Part shown: piece by piece, positions 14,852 through 22,918 of the stretch | Layout of the letters: each line of letters begins with the position of its first letter | How positions within the stretch are numbered: the stretch's first letter is position 1 | Source of the DNA: Spartobacteria bacterium UBA5019 | Lineage (GTDB): Bacteria > Verrucomicrobiota > Verrucomicrobiia > Chthoniobacterales > Terrimicrobiaceae | Assembly: GCA_002396485.1 (NCBI GenBank) | Contig: DGXZ01000089.1 | Location: 1 to 30,593, forward strand | DNA: 30,593 nucleotides | Direction of reading: 5' to 3' | Made by a program: the position numbers and the translations under genes | The notes under the pieces: generated by a model | Database searches by the model: none | What the model was told of the DNA's origin: nothing | What the model saw: the letters and a program-made list of their open reading frames with translations, nothing else

Positions 14852-16849
14852 CTACGCAAAGACGACCTCACCGAGTTCGCGGCCGATGGCGCGGCGGACA
14901 CGGAAGACATGGGCCGGGCGGTGATGGGGATCGAGCGCGATGAAGTTCCGGGAACCCCGCCAGTGGAATTTCTCGCCGGCGAGGAGATCCTCCATCACAT
15001 ATTCCTCGTCGGCACCAATGCCGAATTGCTCGAGCGGGACGTGAACAAACGCGCTTTGCGGATTCCACGGATCGACCGTCACCACGACGACGATGAGGTT
15101 GTCGAGGGCTGCGGTGGATTTGCTGAAGCAGAGGATTTGCTCATTCTCGGCCTGGTGGATGCGGAGGTTGTCGTATTCGCGCAGGGCGCGGTTGTCGCGG
15201 CGGATCTGGTTGAGGCGGGTTATGTAGTCCTTGATATTCCCCGCCGCGTTCCAGTCGCGACCTTTGAACTGATATTTCTCGGAGTCGACATACTCCTCCT
15301 TGCCGGCAACGGCTGCATTTTCGCACAACTCGAATCCGCTGTAGATGCCGTAAACGGGCACGGTCATGGCAGCCAGAACTGCACGGATCAAGAAAGCCGG
15401 ACGCCCACCGTGTTGCAGATACTCGGGCAGGATGTCGGGAGTGTTGGCAAAGAAGTTCGCGCGAAAAAAGTCGCGCATCGGGTGCGTGGTGAGTTCGGTG
15501 AGATACTCTGCCAGCTCGTGCTTGGTGTTTCTCCAAGTGAAATAGGTGTAGCTCTGCGTGAATCCGACCTTCGCCAGCTCCTGCATCATTTTCGGGCGGG
15601 TGAACGCCTCGCTCAGGAAGACGGTACCGGGAAATTTGGCCTTCACCTCGGCGATGACCCATTCCCAGAAAGCGACGGGTTTTGTATGCGGATTGTCCAC
15701 CCGGAAGATGCCCACGCCATGCCCGCACCAGAAAAGGATGACATCGCGGAGTTCGTCCCAGAGTTCGCGCCAGTTCGCATTGTGGAAATTCAGCGGATAC
15801 ACATCCTCGTATTTCTTAGGCGGGTTCTCGGCATACTTGATCGATCCGTCGGGGCGCTTGAAAAACCACTCCGGATGCGCGTGCACATAGGGATGGTCGG
15901 GCGAGCAGTTGATCGCAAAATCAAGGGCAATCTCCATGCCGCGCTTGCGAATTTCGGCCACGAGCCAGTCGAAGTCCTCCAGGGTGCCCAGCTCGGGCGC
16001 GACATCCTTGTGTCCACCACCATTCACGCCCTGCTTGTTGTTTCCGATGGCATAAGGCACACCAGGCTCGCCGGGCTCGCACTTGAGTGAGTTGTTCCGT
16101 CCTTTGCGGTTGCTCGTTCCGATCGGGTGAATGGGTGGAAAGTAGATGACATCGAATCCCATCGCCTTCGCATCGTCGACACGCGGCAGGCACTGGCGGA
16201 ATGTCGAGCCCGAGTCCGCCTTGCCCTCCGCCGAACGCGGAAAAAACTCATACCAGGCGGCAAAGGCGGCCCGCTCGCGATCCACCCAAACCGGATGAAA
16301 TGGCTCCACCACCGTGGCCAGCGAGCGGTCGGCATACACCCGCATGAGGGCGCTCAGCGAGGGATCATGCGCGAGGTCGTGGGCCTGCTGGACATCGGCA
16401 ACCCGCATGGCGGCTCCGGATTTTTTTAAAGCCTCGCCGTCCGGGGTCTTGCCCGCACGGGCGGCCGCCGACTCGATAAAAGCTGCCCCCTCAACAATCT
16501 CGCTCTGGAGTTCACGGAGTCCAGCTGCGAATTTTTTCTCCAACTCGTGCTGCCAGGAAAAAAACACATCCCCCCATGCCTCGATTGTGTATTCCCATGC
16601 CCCCTCGGCCGTGACGCAGAGGGTGGCGGTCCATCGGTCGTTCTGCATCGGACGCATCGGCGTTTCATTCCAAGCCTTCTCCCCTACGCGGCGCCACTTG
16701 AGGATCGCTGCCACCTCGTCGTGCCCCTCCTTGAAAATGTCCGCTTCAACCGTGATCTCGCCACCCACCGGGCGCTTGATAGCAAAACGGGCGTTGTCCA
16801 ATGAGGGAGTGATGCGTCGAATGACGACTGTTTCAGGGCTTTTTGTCAT
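14852..16849 (-). CDS. glgE: alpha-1,4-glucan:maltose-1-phosphate maltosyltransferase
   Basis: GlgE (GH13_3) transfers maltose from maltose 1-phosphate onto alpha-1,4-glucans, building glycogen-like polymer. The 665 residues match the family length. An N-terminal beta domain (about 1-100) and helical insert (100-180) precede the TIM barrel: YFPPIHPIG near 236-244, FRVDNPHTKP with probable nucleophile Asp385 and FLSEAFTRP with probable acid Glu414. The C-terminal beta domain ends near 660. The ATG overlaps the stop of the inserted upstream gene as ATGA. Its first nine codons lie in the 45-bp repeat and are repeated at the start of that gene. No trehalose synthase or branching enzyme is in the window. 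Confidence 0.95.
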   Translation of the reverse strand: MTKSPETVVIRRITPSLDNARFAIKRPVGGEITVEADIFKEGHDEVAAILKWRRVGEKAWNETPMRPMQNDRWTATLCVTAEGAWEYTIEAWGDVFFSWQHELEKKFAAGLRELQSEIVEGAAFIESAAARAGKTPDGEALKKSGAAMRVADVQQAHDLAHDPSLSALMRVYADRSLATVVEPFHPVWVDRERAAFAAWYEFFPRSAEGKADSGSTFRQCLPRVDDAKAMGFDVIYFPPIHPIGTSNRKGRNNSLKCEPGEPGVPYAIGNNKQGVNGGGHKDVAPELGTLEDFDWLVAEIRKRGMEIALDFAINCSPDHPYVHAHPEWFFKRPDGSIKYAENPPKKYEDVYPLNFHNANWRELWDELRDVILFWCGHGVGIFRVDNPHTKPVAFWEWVIAEVKAKFPGTVFLSEAFTRPKMMQELAKVGFTQSYTYFTWRNTKHELAEYLTELTTHPMRDFFRANFFANTPDILPEYLQHGGRPAFLIRAVLAAMTVPVYGIYSGFELCENAAVAGKEEYVDSEKYQFKGRDWNAAGNIKDYITRLNQIRRDNRALREYDNLRIHQAENEQILCFSKSTAALDNLIVVVVTVDPWNPQSAFVHVPLEQFGIGADEEYVMEDLLAGEKFHWRGSRNFIALDPHHRPAHVFRVRRAIGRELGEVVFA

Positions 16850-16868
16850 GACAGGGAGTTGAGTTTTT
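16824..16868 (-). repeat. 45-bp direct repeat, glgE-side copy
   Basis: Identical over 45 bases to 17666-17710, offset 842. On the minus strand it encodes the end of the upstream reading frame (KLNSLS, stop), the ATGA overlap and the first eight to nine codons of glgE. The sequences diverge immediately at both edges (16823 and 16869). Confidence 0.95.
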
Positions 16869-17691
16869 GAACTAACGAATTTGGATCGGCAAGACCGGCT
16901 TCTTTGAGCTGCTCTTGCGTGAAAACAGCCATCTGGAGATCAATCGGCACCACGCCTGCTGATGTTTTCACAAAATTGTCAGGCTTGGCATCCACAATAA
17001 CGACTCCATCAAGCGGGCGATACCAACCGAAATAGGAATGCGGAGCCGAAAAGAAACCATCCGCCCCGAGACGCTCGGCAATCTCAACCATTGTGGGAGC
17101 CTTTCCGCCTTCGAACCATTCTTGAGAAATCACGAAGGACGGCTGCCCTGGAGGCTCAAAGAGAACCATGCTCGGCTTGTCCGAGATGGAAACTCCCTCC
17201 AAGCGGATATCGCTTCCGAAGACAGGCACCTGCAATGCCTGCCTGATGAGGTATTCTGAAGGGATCGCGTTTGCCCGATCCAGTCGTCCATTGTTCGGCA
17301 TGGGTATCTGCCTATATACACCAGGCCATGTTCTTTTGACGGCTCGACTGTCGGACTGTCTGTAGTGAACCTCATGCTCACTCGTGGAATTCGAGACCAG
17401 CGGAAGGTCATCGATTTCCTTGGGATCAATCAGGCAGGAGTTGGCTCGAGCCCAACTGCCAAGAGATTCCGTCTCGCGGATTCGCGATGCATCTCGGTCT
17501 CCTTCTTGGCTTCCTCCGGGGTTGATCTGTGAGGCTGCATCGAAGAAAGGACGCGTTTGATCCGTTTGGTTTCCGGTCCAACTATCACTTTGAATCCAGC
17601 TTGTGCCTTCATTTGTGGAAGAAACCTCCCCCGTCACAGCTGCCGTGTCAATAGAGGACTCGGGCACGACTGTTTCAGGGCTTTTTGTCAT
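16846..17691 (-). CDS. inserted kinase-like protein (polyvalent-protein kinase type) at an operon junction
   Basis: 281 residues. Residues 1-85 are hydrophilic and Ser/Thr/Gln-rich, probably disordered. About 95-255 resemble the kinase-like domain known from phage and mobile-element polyvalent proteins: STSEHEVHYRQSDSRAVKRTW, EYLIRQALQ, then FGWYRPLDG and the catalytic-loop-like VDAKPDNF (Asp234, Asn238) and VPIDLQ (Asp251). The first nine residues (MTKSPETVV) equal those of GlgE and the last six (KLNSLS) equal those of the upstream APH kinase, because the gene is bounded by the 45-bp repeats. It overlaps both neighbours as ATGA. G+C looks lower than in the flanks (about 50 against 60 percent in sampled lines), so it is probably acquired. 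Confidence 0.8.
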   Translation of the reverse strand: MTKSPETVVPESSIDTAAVTGEVSSTNEGTSWIQSDSWTGNQTDQTRPFFDAASQINPGGSQEGDRDASRIRETESLGSWARANSCLIDPKEIDDLPLVSNSTSEHEVHYRQSDSRAVKRTWPGVYRQIPMPNNGRLDRANAIPSEYLIRQALQVPVFGSDIRLEGVSISDKPSMVLFEPPGQPSFVISQEWFEGGKAPTMVEIAERLGADGFFSAPHSYFGWYRPLDGVVIVDAKPDNFVKTSAGVVPIDLQMAVFTQEQLKEAGLADPNSLVQKLNSLS

Positions 17692-17710
17692 GACAGGGAG
17701 TTGAGTTTTT
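17666..17710 (-). repeat. 45-bp direct repeat, APH-kinase-side copy
   Basis: Perfect copy of 16824-16868. Here it holds the true end of the APH kinase gene and the start codons of the inserted gene. Forty-five bases is far longer than the target duplications of ordinary transposons. Confidence 0.95.
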
Positions 17711-18677
17711 TAACCAGTGGCTCGAGTCCATCGAGTGCGGAAGCGACTTCGAGGAGGGAGCGCAATGCGACCGGCGTGTGGGCGAGAAAATCGGGGCGGT
17801 TTTTTTTGAGTCCGAGAAATCCGTAGGCTCCGAGGGCCTGCATGAGACGCTGCAGGGCGCACCAGCGGAAGATCTCGTCAAAATCCGAATCGACGGGCCT
17901 GCCGTTTTGCTCCAAGCGTTTTTTGTAGAAAGCCAGCAACTCGCAGCGCTCATCGGAAGTGAGGGCGACATAGGGATCGTAGAGCAGGGAGGCGAGATCG
18001 TACTGGGCGAGGCCGTAGCGCATGCCTTGAAAATCGATGAGCCATGCCACGCCCTCGTTGATCATGACATTCTGCGACTGGAAATCCCGATGCACGAGAA
18101 CGCGCGGACGGGCGGCGAGAGCCTCGGCAGACCCACGCAGGGCGGGCAGAGCTGCCAACTCGGCGAGTTCGGACTCAGGTGTTTGGAAATAATTCCCCAG
18201 GCAGTTCTCAAAAAAATACCCCTGCTCCCAAAGGTAGAGGTCGGTATCAAAGACGCGCTCCAAGCGCAAATCCGCGCCGGGCGCCAACTCCGTCGCCTGC
18301 GCGTGCATGCATAAAACGCCATCGAGTGTGGATTCATAGAGCGCACGACGGGGCGGCCAGGAAGCGTTTCGGAAACTCCAAAGATCCTGTTCACCAAGAT
18401 CCTGCATCCAAATCAACCCCTCCTCCGGATCGTGATGGTGAATCTCAGGAACCGGCACTCCAGCGCCATTCAAGAAGCGGGCTATGTCCACATAGTGGCG
18501 GTTTTCCTCTTTGTGGCCGGAGTATTTGACAAAGATCATCGACTCGTCGCCGAATCTAATGCGGTAGAATTTCCGCTCGGATCCACCTTTTTCAAGCGGA
18601 GTCACCGCTGCGTTGCCGTTACCGGTTTTTGGAAAGCGTGCGTTCGTTAGGGAAATGACATCGGCTTCGGCAATCAT
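17688..18677 (-). CDS. APH-fold sugar/amino-sugar kinase, AmgK-like
   Basis: Aminoglycoside-phosphotransferase-fold kinase of the type that includes AmgK (anomeric N-acetylmuramate/N-acetylglucosamine kinase). Numbered from the ATG, the protein is 329 residues; a GTG seven codons upstream (18698) is an alternative. Visible motifs are EKGGSERKFYRI (glycine-rich loop), IFVKYS with the ATP lysine, VLVHRDFQSQNVMI with catalytic Asp and AWLIDFQGMRYG with the metal Asp. Just upstream of glgE it could instead be a sugar kinase feeding that pathway, since GlgE needs maltose 1-phosphate from an APH-fold maltokinase; sequence alone does not decide. The last six codons lie in the 45-bp repeat. Confidence 0.82.
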   Translation of the reverse strand: MIAEADVISLTNARFPKTGNGNAAVTPLEKGGSERKFYRIRFGDESMIFVKYSGHKEENRHYVDIARFLNGAGVPVPEIHHHDPEEGLIWMQDLGEQDLWSFRNASWPPRRALYESTLDGVLCMHAQATELAPGADLRLERVFDTDLYLWEQGYFFENCLGNYFQTPESELAELAALPALRGSAEALAARPRVLVHRDFQSQNVMINEGVAWLIDFQGMRYGLAQYDLASLLYDPYVALTSDERCELLAFYKKRLEQNGRPVDSDFDEIFRWCALQRLMQALGAYGFLGLKKNRPDFLAHTPVALRSLLEVASALDGLEPLVKKLNSLS

Positions 18678-18725
18678 GGATGGCAGCAAACTCAACACAC
18701 CCAGCCGCCTTGTGGGAAGCCCAAA

Positions 18726-19394
18726 TCAAAAGGGCGCGGTGGTCGATGATTGCGCGAGCATCAGGGCGTCGATCGCCTCGCGCGAGGCGGCAGCAACTTC
18801 CCGTCCCACGGGGTCGGCATCCGCAATGGTAGCAATGCGAGCGGAGCGCCCATCCAAAAGGTCGCCTCCGAAAACCTCGGAGATCAAATAACAACCCTGC
18901 AGCAGGCTGATAAGCGTCGCATCGAAATGCGTTGGCAATTCTTCGCTCTGGATCAGGCGGGCCAGGCGCGTTTTCACCTCGACCCTCTCTTCGTTGTGAA
19001 CTGTGGGATAACGCCGCAGACCGATAACCCAGAGGATTTTTTTGTCTTGGCGCCTCAGAATGCCTCGCTCAATGAGGTGGTCCAGCGCCGCCGTTTCTAT
19101 GTCGCGCTTCTCATCCGACAAAGTCAGAAGCCAATAGGCAATGGAATGGCATTTTTCCTCGGCAGCGATCTTCTGGAGCCAGGGATCGAGCAGGGGATTT
19201 CCCGTCGGCGCGGCGTTGAGGACTTCGACGCACTTGGTTCGCGTCGCAATGCGACCGGCCATTTCCAAATCCGCCAAAACAGCCCCTGCCAATCCATACC
19301 CTATGGCCTGAGGCATCAACGGCAGATGCGCACCAGTGGTGTCATCCAGCGAAAGCAAAACAATTTCTTCGACAAGTGCAAGTGGCGGATTCAT
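18726..19394 (-). CDS. GPP34-family (Golgi phosphoprotein 3-like) protein
   Basis: 222 residues with the GPP34 pattern: an opening LVEEIVLLSLDDTTGAHLPL, then YGLAGAVLADLEMAGRI with a helix-strand switch, and LDHLIERGILRRQDKK with a following basic strand. Eukaryotic GOLPH3 binds phosphatidylinositol 4-phosphate and Golgi glycosyltransferases; bacterial members have no settled function but may bind anionic membrane lipids. No membrane segment. Start ATG at the complement of 19392-19394. It is the first gene of the operon with the APH kinase and glgE; the gap to the kinase is 28-48 bases depending on its start. Confidence 0.8.
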   Translation of the reverse strand: MNPPLALVEEIVLLSLDDTTGAHLPLMPQAIGYGLAGAVLADLEMAGRIATRTKCVEVLNAAPTGNPLLDPWLQKIAAEEKCHSIAYWLLTLSDEKRDIETAALDHLIERGILRRQDKKILWVIGLRRYPTVHNEERVEVKTRLARLIQSEELPTHFDATLISLLQGCYLISEVFGGDLLDGRSARIATIADADPVGREVAAASREAIDALMLAQSSTTAPF

Positions 19395-19440
19395 AAAAAA
19401 AACATATCTGGAAATTCCAGAAATCCAGCACCGGAAGGTG

Positions 19441-19459
19441 AAGACCCCATGCGGGTCTT
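19441..19459 (-). terminator. hairpin overlapping the end of the pilB operon
   Basis: AAGACCC-GCATG-GGGTCTT on the minus strand, starting within the stop codon of the downstream PilB gene. Seven-base stem, but no U-tract follows, so only a possible terminator. Confidence 0.35.
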
Positions 19460-21146
19460 AGGTGTATTTCACGACCTCCTCGATCGTCGTCAGACCATCA
19501 TAGATAGAGCGCAGTCCGTCCTCGCGAAGTGTGGTCATGCCAAGTTCGATGGCTTTTTGGCGAATGAGAATGCCGGGAGCGCGGTCATTGATCATTTCCC
19601 GGACGGGATCCGAGATTTTGAGAAGTTCATAGATGCCCTTGCGGCCTTTGTAGCCGGTTTGGTTGCAGGCCTCGCAGCCTTTTCCATAGTAGAAATTTTT
19701 GTCGCCAATGTCGTGGATGCTGAGGCCGAGGGATGCCAGAACCTGCTCGCTGGGCTCATAGGCCGTGCGACAGGCGGTGCAAATCTTACGAATGAGACGC
19801 TGGGCGAGAACACACTCCAGCGAGGCGGAGATAAGAAACGGCTCGATACCCATGTCCATGAGACGGGTCACCGCGCCTGTCGAGTCGTTCGTGTGGAGCG
19901 TGGTGAAGACCAAGTGACCTGTGAGCGAGGCTTGGATCGCAATCTGAGCGGTCTCGGCATCACGCGTTTCCCCCACGAGAATGCGGTCGGGATCCTGACG
20001 CAAAAACGCACGGAGAACGCGGGAGAATGTTAGCCCGACTGCGTCGTTGATAGGCACCTGGATAATGCCATCAATCTCGTATTCCACAGGATCCTCGGCG
20101 GTGAGCAGCTTAGAATCGATGGTATTGATCTTGCGCAGGCAGGAATAGAGAGTGGTCGTTTTTCCTGAACCGGTCGGGCCAGTAACGATGAAGATGCCGT
20201 TGGGTTTTTCAATGACCTCCAAAATGTAGGACATGATGTCCGGCGGCATGCCCAGCGTGTCGAGTTCGAGATTCACGCTGGAACGGTCGAGCACACGAAG
20301 CACAACACTCTCACCAAAAGCCGTAGGCAGCGTGGAAACACGCAGATCGACCTGTCGGCCATTGATCATGCGCTGAATGCGTCCATCCTGCGGCAAGCGG
20401 CGCTCGGCGATGTTGAGATTCGACATCACTTTGACGCGCGAAATAACCGGTAACGCCAACTTGAAGGGAGGCGGGTCAAGCTCGTAGAGGGCGCCATCCA
20501 CCCGGTAGCGGATTTTAAACTCGGTCTCGAAAGGCTCGAAGTGGATATCACTTGCCCGTGCTGAAACAGCCTTGTCGAGGATGAGATCCACATATTTGAC
20601 CACCGGAGCAGCATTCGCCTCGGCAGTGACCGCCTGAAGGTTGAATTGCTCCTCGGGGCCCTCTTCAACAGTGATGTCGCCACCGAGTTGCGCGAGGATT
20701 TCCTGAATATTCGAATCCTCGGATCCATAATGCTCGCGGATGAGCTTACGGACTTGGGGAGGAAACGAAACGACCTGCACGATCTCGCGGCCAAGCGCGA
20801 AGCGGATGTCCTCGAGCGGATGCGAATTCAGAGGATCCGCAAGGGCGACAAAAATGGTGTTCCCGGATGCGCCCACAGGCAAAACGCCGTGCAAACGCGC
20901 TAGACCGGATGGTATCAGGCTGAGAGTGACGGCATCGGGCGTGAATCCACTCAAGCTGTGCGCCTCGGCGCCTATGGCCTCGGCGAGGACAATCTCGAAG
21001 CCCGACTCATCAACCAGCTGGGATTCGATGAAAACCTCCTCGATTACCTTGGAATCGGCCTGAGCAGATTGGATAAACGCCTCGGCCTGCTCCGGCGTAA
21101 GGTAACCCCGCTCCACAAAAATGTCAGTGACTTGCTGAGAATCCAT
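19458..21146 (-). CDS. pilB: type IV pilus/type II secretion assembly ATPase, PilB/GspE (second of tandem pair)
   Basis: Hexameric ATPase that powers pilin polymerisation at the inner membrane. The 562 residues have an N-terminal MshEN-like domain (about 1-145) and the core: SARASDIHFEPFE near 195-207, Walker A GPTGSGKT at 323-330, RQDPDRILVGETRD at 383-396 (Walker B with Glu) and a tetracysteine zinc module (C456, C459, C491, C494). All catalytic motifs are intact. It begins five bases after the upstream PilB paralogue, so they are co-transcribed. No pilin, PilC or PilT is in the window. Confidence 0.95.
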   Translation of the reverse strand: MDSQQVTDIFVERGYLTPEQAEAFIQSAQADSKVIEEVFIESQLVDESGFEIVLAEAIGAEAHSLSGFTPDAVTLSLIPSGLARLHGVLPVGASGNTIFVALADPLNSHPLEDIRFALGREIVQVVSFPPQVRKLIREHYGSEDSNIQEILAQLGGDITVEEGPEEQFNLQAVTAEANAAPVVKYVDLILDKAVSARASDIHFEPFETEFKIRYRVDGALYELDPPPFKLALPVISRVKVMSNLNIAERRLPQDGRIQRMINGRQVDLRVSTLPTAFGESVVLRVLDRSSVNLELDTLGMPPDIMSYILEVIEKPNGIFIVTGPTGSGKTTTLYSCLRKINTIDSKLLTAEDPVEYEIDGIIQVPINDAVGLTFSRVLRAFLRQDPDRILVGETRDAETAQIAIQASLTGHLVFTTLHTNDSTGAVTRLMDMGIEPFLISASLECVLAQRLIRKICTACRTAYEPSEQVLASLGLSIHDIGDKNFYYGKGCEACNQTGYKGRKGIYELLKISDPVREMINDRAPGILIRQKAIELGMTTLREDGLRSIYDGLTTIEEVVKYT

Positions 21147-21151
21147 GTCGG

Positions 21152-22846
21152 TTAATCCAAATCCGCCATTGTTGAACTGATGACTTCGTCGGCGGTGGTC
21201 AGGCCGGCGAGCACTTTGCGCACTCCATCCTCGCGGAGGGTCCTCATGCCCAACTCCCGGGCGCGTTGGCGCAGGGCGATGGTGGACGCGTTGTTGTTGA
21301 CCATGTTCCTCACCTCATCATCAACAAGGAACATTTCAAAAATACCCATTCGGCCCTTGAATCCCTTGCCCCTGCAAGCCTCGCAACCGACAGGCTGCAT
21401 GACCCGGGCCTGGGAGAGCATTCCGGGCTCGATCTGCAGGGCGCTCATCTCGTATTCCGACAACTCACCGGGTTGTTTGCAGGTCGGGCAGAGTCTGCGA
21501 ACCAGCCGCTGGGCGACCACAGCGCGGACGGAACTTGAGACAAGAAACGGCTTCACCCCGATATCCACCAAACGAGCAATCGCGCTAGGGGCATCGTTTG
21601 TGTGCAGCGTCGAGAGCACCAAATGGCCGGTAAGCGAGGCATTCACCGCGATGCTGGCGGTCTCGTTGTCACGAATCTCACCAATCATGATGATATTCGG
21701 CGCCTGACGCAGAATCGAGCGGAGCGCGGCTGGAAATGTCATTCCGATGCTCGCATTCACGGGAACCTGGTTGATGCCGTTCATCTGATATTCGACGGGA
21801 TCTTCTACCGTGATGAGCTTGCGATCGGGCTTGTTCATGTAATTCAAGCAACCATAAAGAGTGGTCGTTTTTCCCGAGCCGGTGGGGCCCGTTACGAGAA
21901 TGATGCCGTCGGGCAGGTTGATGCACTGCTCGAACTTGGCCTGATCGTCCGAGAGAAAACCCAAGTCCGGCAAACCCAGCATAAGAGATGTTTTGTCGAG
22001 AATACGCATCACGACGCTCTCCCCGTGCACGGTCGGAATGGTGGAAACACGGAGGTCAACGGATTTTTCACCAACACGCACTTGGATACGGCCATCCTGC
22101 GGCAGGCGCTTCTCAGCGATGCTCATCGTGCGGGACATGATCTTGAGACGACTGACGATGGCACCGTGAAGACGCTTCGGCGGAGATTGCATTTCCTGAA
22201 GCACGCCATCGATGCGAAAACGCAGGCGCAGCTTGGTCTCGAGGGGCTCGATATGAATATCACTAGCCCGGTTTGAGTAGGCTTCCAGAAGCAGCATCGA
22301 GACGAGCTTGATGACCGGGGCGTCGCCCTCCACCGCACCGCCCTCGTCCTCATCACGAACGACATCGTGCCCCTCGACCTCGCCCATGGATTTGAGAAGG
22401 TTTGAAGTGGCATCGGCTGCGTCCCCATGGAATTTGATGATTAGCTTGTGAATGGCATCTGGAGTGGCGCAGACGAATTCCAATTCGCGCCTCAACTTGT
22501 AGGTGAGGTCGTCCATCGTCTGCATGGCCATCGGGTCGGCGAGGGCAATGATAAGAACCCCGTCGCGAAGAGCAACGGGCACGGCTTGGTAGCGTCGAGC
22601 ATCCTCCGCCGCCATGTGTTCGACCAGAGTGCGTTCGACCTGCATGTGCTCGAGATCCACGAAGTCCATGCTATTTTGCGCGGCCAGAGCTCGGCTCACA
22701 TCTTCCTGCGTCACAACTCCGCCTTGGAGCAAGGTGTGGAGCAACCCGCCCTTGTCCATGTTTGCACGGGCGGCTTCGATCTGCGACTTGGTCAGCAGAC
22801 CCAGATCGCGGAGAACTTCAACTGTGTATTCGTCATTCTGGGACAC
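21152..22846 (-). CDS. pilB: type IV pilus/type II secretion assembly ATPase, PilB/GspE (first of tandem pair)
   Basis: 564-residue paralogue of the next gene. N-terminal MshEN-like domain (about 1-140), an acidic linker (EVEGHDVVRDEDEGGAVEGD near 156-175), then SNRASDIHIEPLE, Walker A GPTGSGKT at 320-327 and the zinc module (CPTCKQ and CEACRGKG). The segment before Walker B reads RQAPNIIMIGEIRD where the usual form, kept in its partner, is RQDPD; the catalytic Glu of GEIRD is present. It could form a mixed or alternative motor. Its start lies 72 bases after uppP on the same strand. Confidence 0.95.
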   Translation of the reverse strand: MSQNDEYTVEVLRDLGLLTKSQIEAARANMDKGGLLHTLLQGGVVTQEDVSRALAAQNSMDFVDLEHMQVERTLVEHMAAEDARRYQAVPVALRDGVLIIALADPMAMQTMDDLTYKLRRELEFVCATPDAIHKLIIKFHGDAADATSNLLKSMGEVEGHDVVRDEDEGGAVEGDAPVIKLVSMLLLEAYSNRASDIHIEPLETKLRLRFRIDGVLQEMQSPPKRLHGAIVSRLKIMSRTMSIAEKRLPQDGRIQVRVGEKSVDLRVSTIPTVHGESVVMRILDKTSLMLGLPDLGFLSDDQAKFEQCINLPDGIILVTGPTGSGKTTTLYGCLNYMNKPDRKLITVEDPVEYQMNGINQVPVNASIGMTFPAALRSILRQAPNIIMIGEIRDNETASIAVNASLTGHLVLSTLHTNDAPSAIARLVDIGVKPFLVSSSVRAVVAQRLVRRLCPTCKQPGELSEYEMSALQIEPGMLSQARVMQPVGCEACRGKGFKGRMGIFEMFLVDDEVRNMVNNNASTIALRQRARELGMRTLREDGVRKVLAGLTTADEVISSTMADLD

Positions 22847-22918
22847 GTGGGCGAGGAAATAAGGATATCTATCTACTGGAGCAATACACCCAAGTCAACA
22901 AATGGCGTCGGCTCAGGA

